Shown piece after piece: positions 16,888-25,446 of a stretch of DNA of 64,000 nucleotides (positions are counted from its first letter, which is position 1; each line of letters opens with the position of its first letter). The DNA lies in the NCBI RefSeq assembly GCF_007827695.1, contig NZ_VITA01000017.1, forward strand, positions 1 through 64,000. The letters are read 5' to 3'. The stretch is from Sinorhizobium medicae. Its GTDB lineage: Bacteria; Pseudomonadota; Alphaproteobacteria; Rhizobiales; Rhizobiaceae. A program made the translations under genes and the position numbers. The notes beneath the pieces are model-generated. The model was given only the letters and a program-made list of their open reading frames with translations, had not been told where the DNA came from and ran no database searches.

Positions 16888-18767
16888 AGCTAGCGCGCGC
16901 ATCGATCCAGGCCGAAGCGAACCATCCCGATTGGCTGGCGGAGGCGCTTGCGGCGATCCATGCAGGGAAAGCCGTACGCCAGGAATTCGCAGGCGGCGGG
17001 CGCCTTCACATCGATAGGGCCCTGCCCTTTCTCTGCGTGCACCTTGCCGGCGATGCCGCACCTGTTGCCCGCGAAATCGTCCGTGCAAACGCCTCCCACC
17101 TGCTCGCGCCGGATGCTGCCACGGCGAAGCCCCTCGTCACAGCCATTGGAGAATTGCTCGAGCGTCGCTTCGGCGCCTTCATGGTTCTCGATATCGGCGA
17201 ACTGGCAAAAGACGAGCTCCTGACCGACAAGTCTCCTTTCCTGCCGCCCTTCAAGGTCGATGTTATGGCGGACCGCCGGCGAAATATCCAACCCGCAGCA
17301 AAGGCCTTTATCGACGCCGTCGAGGCGACCCGGGCGCAGTTCCGCACGCCGCGTGTCGAGCGTCACGAATGGCAGGCGTATCGGGAAGAAGAAGCACTCG
17401 ATCTGCCATTCCCTTCGATGCGGGTTCGTTTCGCGCCTATCTATCGGCAGCCCGACTCCGGTCAGGTTTTCCCGGAACTACGCGAGCGGCTGATCGCCAC
17501 CATTTTCGACGCCGCCCTGCACGCCTTTGCTGCCTTCGCGAAGGCGACGGGCAGCCTCGAATTTCCCTCTCACCGCGCGCTCGGCAGAAGAGCTTTCATC
17601 GATGCCGTGGAACGAACGGACCGCAGCATCGATGAGGTCGCCTCGAGTTTCGATTTTCTCCTCGCCGTCACGCCCATAAACGCGGAAGCCGCCTGGAGCG
17701 AGTTTGCGGCTGGCGGCTTCGCGCGTGCGCCGCGATTCCTCTACCGGCCGTTGGTCATCGAAATCGAGAACGCGAAGAAGATGCTTTTCTCGATCCCCTT
17801 CGATCATCTCGAAGACCCGGTGCTTTACCAACTCTATCGTGAAAAGCAGCAGGAGCTGGATCTGCAGCTATCGATGCTCTCCGCCCGCGAGACGAAGAAA
17901 TTCGTCGAATATAGTCGCGCGCTGTACGGCCCGGTCGAGCCGGATCTGCTGCGAGCAGCCGAAAACATCCTGGACCAAAGCCGAAATCTCGCCGGTTACC
18001 CGGCGGCACCCGCAGCCGAACTGCGCGCCGACAGCCATGTCATCGAGAAGAGGGCGCGCCAGATGATCGACGCCTATGCACAGCGCTATGCCGGATTCGA
18101 AGCGCTTGTGGAGATACGCGACGATCTACCCGCCGGCTTGCTGGTTTCAGGTAAACGACTGTTCATCGCGCGAAGCACCAGCATGGCGCCCGATCGCGTC
18201 GAACCGATCCTCAGCCACGAGATTGGCGTTCACCTCCTGACCTACTTTAACGGCTCGGCGCAGGGCCTTAGACTGTTTCGCTCGGGTCTCGCCGGATATG
18301 AAGGGATGCAGGAGGGCCTTGCCGTCTTTTCGGAGTATCTTTCCGGGGGGATGACGGGCGAGCGATTGCGTCTCCTTGCCGCCCGTGTGACCGCCTGCGC
18401 CGCAATGCTTGAGGGCGCGTCCCTGCCGGAAGTCTATCATCGGCTGGTAAATGATCACGGCTTCCGAGAAGCAGACGCTTTCAACGTTGTCCTGCGCATC
18501 TATCGCGGCGGAGGTCTCGCCAAGGATGCGATCTACCTGCGAGGGCTTCTGCAACTGCTCGATCACCTGGCAGGTGGAGGCGCACTCGAGCCCTTCTGGA
18601 TGGGCAAGATCGCCGCCTCTCATTTCGATGTCATGCAGGAACTGCACGCCCGTGGGCTGCTCCGCGGCCCGTCGGTCCTCCCGCTTTTTCTCGATAGTCC
18701 AGAAGCGTCGTCGCGGCTTGCCAGAACGTGCGAGCGGATGGCTCCACTCGATTTGCTGCAGCAATAG
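16884..18767 (+). CDS. DUF1704 (QEGLA-motif) zinc metallopeptidase-like protein
   Basis: This 627-aa protein carries the DUF1704 signature in its C-terminal half: LSHEIGVHLLTYFNG with His445-Glu446 and His450, then GYEGMQEGLAVFSEYLSGG with Glu477. This is a zincin-like HExxxH plus a distant Glu. Databases often call the family 'flavohemoglobin expression-modulating QEGLA motif protein'; the animal relatives (MATCAP) are carboxypeptidases that remove the C-terminal tyrosine of tubulin. The first 300 residues form a separate alpha/beta part of unknown role, with HEWQAYREEEALDLPFP and LASSFDFLLAVTPINAE-like segments recurring in the family. It overlaps the FGase gene by 4 bp and is 11 bp from the ATP-grasp gene. 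It likely trims a peptide or amide bond made by that ligase. Confidence 0.88.
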   Translation: MKLARASIQAEANHPDWLAEALAAIHAGKAVRQEFAGGGRLHIDRALPFLCVHLAGDAAPVAREIVRANASHLLAPDAATAKPLVTAIGELLERRFGAFMVLDIGELAKDELLTDKSPFLPPFKVDVMADRRRNIQPAAKAFIDAVEATRAQFRTPRVERHEWQAYREEEALDLPFPSMRVRFAPIYRQPDSGQVFPELRERLIATIFDAALHAFAAFAKATGSLEFPSHRALGRRAFIDAVERTDRSIDEVASSFDFLLAVTPINAEAAWSEFAAGGFARAPRFLYRPLVIEIENAKKMLFSIPFDHLEDPVLYQLYREKQQELDLQLSMLSARETKKFVEYSRALYGPVEPDLLRAAENILDQSRNLAGYPAAPAAELRADSHVIEKRARQMIDAYAQRYAGFEALVEIRDDLPAGLLVSGKRLFIARSTSMAPDRVEPILSHEIGVHLLTYFNGSAQGLRLFRSGLAGYEGMQEGLAVFSEYLSGGMTGERLRLLAARVTACAAMLEGASLPEVYHRLVNDHGFREADAFNVVLRIYRGGGLAKDAIYLRGLLQLLDHLAGGGALEPFWMGKIAASHFDVMQELHARGLLRGPSVLPLFLDSPEASSRLARTCERMAPLDLLQQ

Positions 18768-18778
18768 GAGCGGCCAAC

Positions 18779-19825
18779 ATGCGCATCGCCTTTTTCGTCA
18801 ACTCCATCGAAGGCGAAGCATCGTATTACACGACGACTTGGCTGGCGCTTGCGGCACTCGCACGCGGCCATGAGGTCTGCTACGTCACGCCGGGCGATTT
18901 CGTGTTGCGCCAGGACGACAGCCTGCTGATCCGTGCAACGACGCTGAGGGGCACGAAGCCGAAAAAACCCGAGACGTTCCTCGCCGCGCTACAAGGCAAA
19001 CAGGCCGAGATCGTTACGCTCGATCTGCGCGAGGTACAGGTGCTTTTCCTGCGCAATGATCCGTCCGAAGACGCAGATACGCGTCCCTGGGCAGTCTATG
19101 TCGGCACGAATTTCGGGCGTCTCGCCGCTGCACGTGGCGTAATCGTCGTGAACGATCCCGACGGCTTGTCGCTTGCGCAGAACAAGCTCTACTTCCAGGA
19201 GTTTCCAGAGATCATCCGGCCGACCAGCCTGATTTCCAGAAGCATCGAGGAGATCCGCAGCTTCCTTGCGGATCACCCGGGCGGGGCCATTCTGAAGCCG
19301 TTGCAAGGGTCCGGCGGCAAAAACGTGTTCAAGATCGATTCCAAGGACGAGACCAATCTCAACCAGATCTTCGAGGTTGCCAGCGATGGCGGATACCTGA
19401 TCGCGCAAACCTATATTCCCGACGCGGTCGCAGGCGATATCCGCCTCTTTTTGCTGAATGGAAAACCGCTCGAGCGCAATGGCGTTTACGCGGCCTTCAG
19501 GCGCGTCCCTGCCAAAGGCGACGTTCGCTCGAACATGCATGCGAGCGGCACCGCGGAAGCCGCGACAATCACGCCAGAGATCCTCGAGATCGCGGAACGG
19601 CTCCGTCCAAAGCTGATCGAAGACGGCATGTTCCTGGTGGGTCTCGACATCGTCGGGGACAAGGTGCTCGAAGCCAATGTCTTCACGCCGGGCGGCCTCC
19701 CCGAAATTGCAGCGATTCATGGTATGGACTTCAGCGAGGACATCATCATTGCACTGGAGAACAAATTGCGGATTCAGGAGCTCTATCGCGGGAAGGTTCA
19801 GAACCGAACGCTTGCGATCCTTTGA
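18779..19825 (+). CDS. Glutathione synthetase-like ATP-grasp ligase
   Basis: The 348-aa protein has the GshB plan. An N-terminal Rossmann-like domain begins MRIAFFVNSIEGEASYYTTT. A pre-ATP-grasp part includes EVQVLFLRNDPSEDADTRPW, close to GshB. The ATP-grasp fold has GGAILKPLQGSGGKNVFKI (glycine-rich loop and Lys), YIPDAVAGDIRLFLLNGKPL, and LVGLDIVGDKVLEANVFTPGG with the Mg-binding Glu-x-Asn. It is longer than GshB and differs in the substrate region; the normal gshB is expected on the chromosome. It would make a carboxyl-amine bond with ADP release, joining an amino acid or short peptide to an acceptor. Start is fixed by the family N-terminus and a GGAG upstream. Confidence 0.9.
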   Translation: MRIAFFVNSIEGEASYYTTTWLALAALARGHEVCYVTPGDFVLRQDDSLLIRATTLRGTKPKKPETFLAALQGKQAEIVTLDLREVQVLFLRNDPSEDADTRPWAVYVGTNFGRLAAARGVIVVNDPDGLSLAQNKLYFQEFPEIIRPTSLISRSIEEIRSFLADHPGGAILKPLQGSGGKNVFKIDSKDETNLNQIFEVASDGGYLIAQTYIPDAVAGDIRLFLLNGKPLERNGVYAAFRRVPAKGDVRSNMHASGTAEAATITPEILEIAERLRPKLIEDGMFLVGLDIVGDKVLEANVFTPGGLPEIAAIHGMDFSEDIIIALENKLRIQELYRGKVQNRTLAIL

Positions 19826-19962
19826 TGGGCGCCGGCTTGGGACGATCTGTGGATGTCCCGACCAGAGCGTCTCGCCGACAATAAAAGTGAGTTTACAAAA
19901 GTAATATAATATGATTTTTTCTCTTCAGCTGCGCGGAGAGCAGCATTCTTTGGGAGGAAATC

Positions 19963-20925
19963 ATGAAACTCATGAAGGCACTTGCGAGTGCAACGATCCT
20001 TGCTGCCTGCACTTTCGGCAGCGCTTCGGCCGCGGATCTCGTCGTCGGCTTTTCTCAGATCGGATCGGAGTCCGGCTGGCGCGCAGCCGAGACGACGATG
20101 ACGAAACAGCAGGCAGAAGAGCGCGGCATCGACCTCAAATTTGCCGATGCGCAGCAGAAACAGGAAAACCAGATCAAGGCAATCCGTTCCTTTATCGCCC
20201 AGGGCGTGAACGCGATTCTTCTTGCCCCGGTCGTGGCGACCGGCTGGGATGAAGTGCTGGAAGAGGCGAAGGATGCGGAAATCCCGGTCATACTGCTCGA
20301 CCGAACCGTCGACGCTTCAAAGGATCTTTATCTGACTGCAGTCACGTCCGATCTCGTTCACGAAGGCAGCGTGGCCGGCAAATGGCTTGTCGACACCGTT
20401 GCGGGCAAGCCGTGCAACGTCGTCGAACTCCAGGGCACCACCGGCTCCTCGCCGGCCATCGACCGCAAGAAGGGCTTTGAGCAGGCGCTCTCCGGCAACG
20501 ACAATCTGAAGATCGTGCGTAGCCAGACAGGCGATTTCACCCGCACGAAGGGCAAGGAAGTGATGGAAAGCTTCCTCAAGGCCGAGGACGGCGGCAAGAA
20601 CATCTGTGCGCTCTACGCCCATAACGACGATATGGCGGTGGGCGCGATCCAGGCGATCAAGGAAGCCGGCCTGAAGCCCGGCAAGGACATCCTCGTCGTC
20701 TCAATCGACGCTGTGCCCGACATCTTCCAGGCTATGGCCGCCGGAGAAGCAAATGCGACGGTCGAGCTCACGCCAAACATGGCAGGCCCTGCCTTCGATG
20801 CACTTGCAGCCTACCTCAAGGACGGCAAAGAGCCTCCGAAGTGGATCCAGACGGAATCGAAGCTCTACACCCAGGCCGACGATCCGATGAAGGTCTACGA
20901 AGAAAAGAAGGGTCTCGGTTACTGA
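19963..20925 (+). CDS. ytfQ: Sugar ABC transporter substrate-binding protein, YtfQ-type
   Basis: The 320-aa protein has a signal peptide (about residues 1-23, ending ASA-A) and a periplasmic sugar-binding fold very close to YtfQ of E. coli: VGFSQIGSESGWRAAET, ADAQQKQENQIKAIRSFIAQ, APVVATGWDEVLEEAKDAEI, GTTGSSPAIDRKKGFEQAL, and YAHNDDMAVGAIQAIKEAGL, LKPGKDIL. YtfQ binds galactofuranose, so a similar five-ring sugar is a sensible prediction. The ATG follows GGGAGGAAATC. A 10-bp hairpin lies between it and the ATPase gene. The ytfQ-ytfR-ytfT-yjfF gene order is complete. Confidence 0.92.
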   Translation: MKLMKALASATILAACTFGSASAADLVVGFSQIGSESGWRAAETTMTKQQAEERGIDLKFADAQQKQENQIKAIRSFIAQGVNAILLAPVVATGWDEVLEEAKDAEIPVILLDRTVDASKDLYLTAVTSDLVHEGSVAGKWLVDTVAGKPCNVVELQGTTGSSPAIDRKKGFEQALSGNDNLKIVRSQTGDFTRTKGKEVMESFLKAEDGGKNICALYAHNDDMAVGAIQAIKEAGLKPGKDILVVSIDAVPDIFQAMAAGEANATVELTPNMAGPAFDALAAYLKDGKEPPKWIQTESKLYTQADDPMKVYEEKKGLGY

Positions 20926-20933
20926 CCTCGCTT

Positions 20934-20961
20934 ACGGCCCGCGGCGGGTGTCGCGGGCCGT
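20934..20961 (+). other. Hairpin downstream of the YtfQ-type gene
   Basis: ACGGCCCGCG (20934-20943) and CGCGGGCCGT (20952-20961) form a perfect 10-bp stem with an 8-base loop. There is no T-run. Hairpins after binding-protein genes in ABC operons commonly stabilise the upstream mRNA or partly stop transcription so that more binding protein than ATPase is made. Confidence 0.65.
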
Positions 20962-21013
20962 TCAACGAACGGACGCCTGCGCGTTCGTCGGACGCGATCC
21001 AGAGACGGTATCC

Positions 21014-22531
21014 ATGCAGACCAACAGCGACAACATCCTTTCAGCCGTCCGGATCGAAAAGGGCTTCCCCGGCACAAAGGCGCTCGACAAGGTCGATCTG
21101 CATCTGCGGCGCGGCGAGGTCCACGCGCTGCTGGGTGAGAACGGCGCCGGCAAATCGACGCTCATCAAATGTCTGACGGGTGCCTATCGCCGGGATGGCG
21201 GCAGCATCCTCCTCGACGGAGCCGAGGTGGACCCCCGCGACACCTTCGAAGCCCAGAGGCTTGGCATCGGGACCGTCTACCAGGAGGTCAACCTGCTGCC
21301 GAATCTCACGGTTGCGGAGAACCTCTATCTGGGGCGACAGCCGCGCCGTTTCGGCATGGTGGACACGCGCAGCATGAACCGCAAGGCGCGCGAACTGCTG
21401 GCGGAGTACGAACTCGATATCGACGTTACCCGCGATCTTGCGAGCTATTCCGTGGCGATCCAGCAGGTCGTTGCCATCGCCCGGGCAGTGGATCTTTCCG
21501 GCAAGGTACTGATCCTGGACGAGCCGACCGCAAGTCTCGATGCGCACGAGGTGGAGATGCTCTTCCGGATCGTGCGGCGCCTCAAGAAGCGCGGACTCGG
21601 CATCATCTTCATCACCCACTTCCTCGAACAGGTCTATGCCATTTCGGACCGCATCACCGTTTTGCGGAACGGACAATTGGTTGGCACGCGAGAGGCGAGA
21701 GAACTCGACAGACGCGAATTGATCGCCCTGATGATCGGCCGGGAACTGGCGACGGAAATCCAGTCCGTCCATCCCGATGCGGTCGAGGGCGAAACACGCT
21801 ACACCTTCAGGAACTATGGCCGCCGAGGCAAAATAGATCCCTTCGATCTCGATGTCCGCGCCGGCGAAGTCGTTGGCATGGCGGGCCTGCTCGGCTCGGG
21901 GCGCACGGAAACCGCAGAAATCCTCTTCGGTGCTCATCGCGCCGACAGCGGTACGGCCAAGGTCGATGGCCGGACAGTCGACCTTTCCTCACCGCGCGCC
22001 GCCATCCGGCAGAAGTTCGGCTTCTGCCCGGAAGACCGCAAGACCGCCGGCATCGTCGGCGACCTCTCCGTGCGCGAGAACATCGTCCTCGCCTTGCAGG
22101 CAAGGCGCGGCTGGACCCGGCCGATCCCGCGTGTGGAGCAGAACCGGCTCGCGGACCTCTACATCCGGGCACTCGATATCCGAACCGCCGATCGCGAGAA
22201 GCCGATAAAGCTCCTTTCCGGCGGCAATCAGCAGAAGGCCATTCTCGCCCGTTGGCTCGCGACCGAACCGGACTTGCTTATCCTCGATGAGCCCACGCGC
22301 GGCATCGACGTCGGCGCGCATGCGGAAATCATCAGGCTTATCGAAAGCCTGCGGGAAAAAGGCATGTCGCTCATCGTCATCTCATCGGAAATAGAAGAGC
22401 TCGTAGCCTACAGCACGCGGGTCGTCGTGCTTCGAGATCACGCCCACGTCGCCGAACTCAATGGAGCTCAATTGACGGCACATCGGATCGTCGAAGCGAT
22501 CGCTGCGACCAATGGGAGGAAAGCCTCGTGA
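21014..22531 (+). CDS. ytfR: Sugar ABC transporter ATPase with two nucleotide-binding domains, YtfR-type
   Basis: The 505-aa protein has two ABC domains in tandem, as in RbsA, MglA and YtfR. The first has Walker A GENGAGKST near residue 42 and VYQEVNLLPNLTVAENLYLG, with Walker B LILDEPTASLD. The second has a degenerate Walker A (GLLGSGRTE), the signature LSGGNQQKAILARWL and LLILDEPTRGIDVGAHAEI. It powers import through the two permeases that follow. The longer frame upstream starts at a GTG in the hairpin region and is rejected in favour of ATG 21014. The stop overlaps the permease start. Confidence 0.92.
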   Translation: MQTNSDNILSAVRIEKGFPGTKALDKVDLHLRRGEVHALLGENGAGKSTLIKCLTGAYRRDGGSILLDGAEVDPRDTFEAQRLGIGTVYQEVNLLPNLTVAENLYLGRQPRRFGMVDTRSMNRKARELLAEYELDIDVTRDLASYSVAIQQVVAIARAVDLSGKVLILDEPTASLDAHEVEMLFRIVRRLKKRGLGIIFITHFLEQVYAISDRITVLRNGQLVGTREARELDRRELIALMIGRELATEIQSVHPDAVEGETRYTFRNYGRRGKIDPFDLDVRAGEVVGMAGLLGSGRTETAEILFGAHRADSGTAKVDGRTVDLSSPRAAIRQKFGFCPEDRKTAGIVGDLSVRENIVLALQARRGWTRPIPRVEQNRLADLYIRALDIRTADREKPIKLLSGGNQQKAILARWLATEPDLLILDEPTRGIDVGAHAEIIRLIESLREKGMSLIVISSEIEELVAYSTRVVVLRDHAHVAELNGAQLTAHRIVEAIAATNGRKAS

Positions 22532-23553
22532 TGCCGATCATGCGGAACTATGCCGGCCGGCTGCTGCCTCAGTGCATTGCGCTAGTGATAATTGTAATAG
22601 CGATTTCAATCGTCTTTCCCGGTTTTCTAAACTTGCAGATCCAAAATGGCCGTCTGTATGGCAGCCTCATCGATATTCTCAACCGCGGTGCGCCGGTCGT
22701 TCTTCTGGCGATTGGGATGACGGTCGTCATCGCCACCAAGGGGATCGATCTTTCCGTCGGTGCGGTTATGGCGATCTGCGGCGCGGTTGCCGCGTCGCTG
22801 ATCACGTCAGGACATTCGCTTGCCGAGACCCTGCTCGCCACGCTCGCAATCGGTATCCTCTGCGGCATATGGAACGGGGTCCTCGTAGCCTTTCTCGACA
22901 TCCAGCCGATCATCGCCACGCTCGTGCTGATGGTGGCCGGACGCGGCATAGCCCAGCTCATCACCGAGGGAACCATTCTCACCTTCAACGAGCCCGGCCT
23001 GATCTTTATCGGCAGCGGTTCCTTTATCGGTTTGCCCATGCCGATCGTGATCTGGCTGGTGTTCGGTCTGCTCGTGGCCGTTCTGGTTCGGCGGACCGCA
23101 CTTGGCATGCTGATTGAAGCGATCGGCATCAACCGTCAGGCAAGTACGCTCTCGGGCGTGCTCACGCCGGTCCTTCTCGTGGCGGCTTATGTGCTGTCCG
23201 GCCTTTGTGCGGCGATCGCCGGCATCATTGCCGCCGCCGACATCAGGGGCGCCGATGCGAACAATGCCGGGCTCTGGCTGGAACTCGACGCCATACTGGC
23301 GGTGGTCGTCGGCGGAACATCGCTGCTCGGCGGCCGGTTCAGCATTGCGGCCTCGGTGCTTGGTGCCATCATCATCCAGGCGATCAACACAGGCATTCTC
23401 CTGTCCGGCTTCCCGCCCGAGTTCAACCTCATCATCAAGGCGGCGATCATCATCTTCATCCTGGTGCTCCAGTCACCGCGCTTCCGCACGGCATTCTCGT
23501 TTCTGAGCATCCCGGGGGCAGCCGGCAAGCCGACCGAGCGAGAAGCGAAATGA
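22528..23553 (+). CDS. ytfT: Sugar ABC transporter permease, YtfT-type
   Basis: The 341-aa membrane protein has about ten hydrophobic segments and the BPD_transp_2 pattern: VVLLAIGMTVVIATKGIDLS near residue 60, GILCGIWNGVLVAFLDIQPI, VVVGGTSLLGGRFSIAASVL near residue 270. The start is GTG at 22528, which overlaps the ytfR stop, or ATG at 22531; GGGAGGA lies 7 or 10 bp upstream. It pairs with the YjfF-type permease to form the channel. Overlapping ends show one polycistronic mRNA. Confidence 0.9.
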   Translation: MMPIMRNYAGRLLPQCIALVIIVIAISIVFPGFLNLQIQNGRLYGSLIDILNRGAPVVLLAIGMTVVIATKGIDLSVGAVMAICGAVAASLITSGHSLAETLLATLAIGILCGIWNGVLVAFLDIQPIIATLVLMVAGRGIAQLITEGTILTFNEPGLIFIGSGSFIGLPMPIVIWLVFGLLVAVLVRRTALGMLIEAIGINRQASTLSGVLTPVLLVAAYVLSGLCAAIAGIIAAADIRGADANNAGLWLELDAILAVVVGGTSLLGGRFSIAASVLGAIIIQAINTGILLSGFPPEFNLIIKAAIIIFILVLQSPRFRTAFSFLSIPGAAGKPTEREAK

Positions 23554-24518
23554 AGCAGAAATATCTACCACTTACGGCGACGATCCTGATCTTTGTCTTA
23601 AGTTATGCGCTCTGCGCCGCGCAGTACCCGAACATACTGTCGACTCGCGTGATCGGGAACCTCCTGACCGATAACGCATTTCTGGGAATCGCCGCCGTCG
23701 GCATGACCTTCGTCATCCTTTCGGGTGGCATCGACCTGTCCATCGGAGCGGTGATCGCGTTTGCCGGCGTCTTTCTGGCGGTCGTGCTGGAGCATGGCAG
23801 CATGCATCCACTCGTCGCCTTCGCGCTTCTTCTGACCATCACGACGCTTTTCGGAGCGCTGATGGGGGCAATCATCCACTACCTCGAAATGCCGGCCTTC
23901 ATCGTCACGCTCGCCGGCATGTTCCTCGCGCGCGGCATGGCCTTCGTGCTGTCGATCGATTCCGTACCGATCAAGCACCCCTTCTACGGGACGTTAAAAA
24001 GCCTCTATTACAAGCTGCCCGGCGGCGGGCGCATCACTCTGATCGGCGGCTTGATGCTGCTCGTCTTCGCAATCGGCATTCTCATTGCACACAGGACCCG
24101 CTTCGGCACGAATATCTATGCGCTCGGCGGCGGTACGGCGACGGCGAAGCTCATGGGCGTTCCGGTCGCGGCTACCACGGTCAGGATCTATGCGCTATCG
24201 GGGCTCCTCGCAGGGTTGTCCGGCATCGTTTTCTCTCTCTACACCTCGGCTGGATATTCGCTGGCCGCTGTCGGCGTCGAGCTGGATGCCATCACGGCCG
24301 TCGTCATCGGTGGGACGCTGCTTACCGGTGGATCCGGCTTTGTCGCCGGAACGCTCGTCGGCATCCTCATCCAGGGTCTCATCCAGACCTACATCACCTT
24401 CGACGGTACGCTCTCGAGCTGGTGGACCAAAATCCTGATCGGGCTCCTGCTCTTTGCCTTCATCCTGCTGCAGAAGGGGATCATTCACCTGTCGCGCCCC
24501 GAACGACAGCGGGCCTAG
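23550..24518 (+). CDS. yjfF: Sugar ABC transporter permease, YjfF-type
   Basis: The 322-aa protein is a second BPD_transp_2 permease: TDNAFLGIAAVGMTFVILSG then GIDLSIGAVIAFAGVFLAVV, GALMGAIIHYLEMPAFIVTL, and VVIGGTLLTGGSGFVAGTL. The start ATG at 23550 overlaps the stop of the previous gene (ATGA). In the YtfQRT-YjfF system two different permeases make a heterodimer; this arrangement is kept here. The GntR/FadR regulator follows 17 bp on. Confidence 0.9.
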   Translation: MKQKYLPLTATILIFVLSYALCAAQYPNILSTRVIGNLLTDNAFLGIAAVGMTFVILSGGIDLSIGAVIAFAGVFLAVVLEHGSMHPLVAFALLLTITTLFGALMGAIIHYLEMPAFIVTLAGMFLARGMAFVLSIDSVPIKHPFYGTLKSLYYKLPGGGRITLIGGLMLLVFAIGILIAHRTRFGTNIYALGGGTATAKLMGVPVAATTVRIYALSGLLAGLSGIVFSLYTSAGYSLAAVGVELDAITAVVIGGTLLTGGSGFVAGTLVGILIQGLIQTYITFDGTLSSWWTKILIGLLLFAFILLQKGIIHLSRPERQRA

Positions 24519-24535
24519 CCGCAGGAGCGGGCGAG

Positions 24536-25270
24536 ATGCCGGGGGCCTTCGGTACTCAACGCGGAAAGCGCACGAGCCATAGACTGGTTGTCGACGAACT
24601 CGGGCAGGCAGTGGTTGGTGGTGAGTTTTCTGTCGGCGACACGCTTCCGGGCGACACCGACCTTGCCGCACGCTTCAACGTTTCGCGTACAGTATTGCGT
24701 GAAGCGATGAAGACGCTGGCCGCCAAAGGCCTGGTCGTTCCACGTGCCCGCATCGGTACACGGGTGCTGCCAAAAGCACACTGGAATCTCTTCGACAGCG
24801 ACGTGCTCACATGGCATTTCGGTGCGGGTGTCGATGAGAAGTTTCTGCGTCATGTGAGTGAAGTTCGCCTGGCGCTCGAACCCTATGCGGCTGCCCTTGC
24901 GGCGCGCCGCGCCAGCGATGCCGATATCGCCAGGATGATGCGGCTCGCCGTCGCCATGGGCGATGCCGGCCACAGCCCTCACACGCTGGCGCAGGCCGAT
25001 CTCGAGTTCCACCTCCGCCTCCTCGAGGCCTCGCTCAACCCGTTCATGCGAACGGTCGGCAGCCTGATCGAAGCGGCGCTGATCGGCGTATTTCAGCTGA
25101 CGAGCCCGACGGCCGATGAAACGGAGATCGACCGTGTCGCGATCGCGCATATCCGTATCGTCGAGGAAATCAGGCGCCGCAACGAGGATGGCGCGCGCCG
25201 AGCGATGGAGCACGTGATCCGTGTCGGCCAGGAGCGGCTGATCTTGAATCTCAAGGAGCGGCAGGGCTGA
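24536..25270 (+). CDS. GntR/FadR-family transcriptional regulator
   Basis: The 244-aa protein has an N-terminal winged helix (VVDELGQAVVGGEFSVGDTL, then FNVSRTVLREAMKTLAAKGL, VPRARIGTRVLP) and a C-terminal FCD domain of helices (EVRLALEPYAAALAARRASD, QADLEFHLRLLEASLNPFM, AHIRIVEEIRRRNEDGARRA) with the Asp and His residues that usually bind a metal. It is the last gene of the ytf-type operon, 17 bp behind the permease, and should control that operon in response to the sugar or its derivative. ATG 24536 has GGAG upstream; the longer ORF overlaps the permease. Confidence 0.9.
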   Translation: MPGAFGTQRGKRTSHRLVVDELGQAVVGGEFSVGDTLPGDTDLAARFNVSRTVLREAMKTLAAKGLVVPRARIGTRVLPKAHWNLFDSDVLTWHFGAGVDEKFLRHVSEVRLALEPYAAALAARRASDADIARMMRLAVAMGDAGHSPHTLAQADLEFHLRLLEASLNPFMRTVGSLIEAALIGVFQLTSPTADETEIDRVAIAHIRIVEEIRRRNEDGARRAMEHVIRVGQERLILNLKERQG

Positions 25271-25285
25271 CGGTACGCGGAATGG

Positions 25286-25446
25286 CCCCTCATCCGGACT
25301 TCCGGCAACCTTCTCCCCGCAGGCGGGGCGAAGCGGACCCGTGGCGCGCTACCTCCTTTGGCCAGCAGCGGAGAGGACGGAGCAAACGCGGCTTCCCCCT
25401 TCTTCCCGTCACGACGGGGAGAAGGTCGCGGCAGCGGGATGAGGGG
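25286..25446. repeat. RIME-like rhizobial intergenic mosaic element
   Basis: CCCCTCATCC (25286-25295) is inverted at the other end as GGATGAGGGG (25437-25446). Inside, ACCTTCTCCCC (25308-25318) is mirrored by GGGGAGAAGGT (25416-25426), and a small CCCCGC-AG-GCGGGG hairpin lies at 25315-25328. This nested palindromic layout, with the words CCTTCTCCCC and CTCATCC, is characteristic of RIME elements in Rhizobium and Sinorhizobium. It lies between two convergent operons and may act as a transcription barrier. The last codons of the minus-strand ATPase gene run into it. Confidence 0.8.

Noticed and set aside
16884..18767. Literal 'flavohemoglobin regulator' role for the QEGLA protein
   Set aside because: The name is historical; no flavohemoglobin gene is near, and the motif is that of a zinc peptidase.
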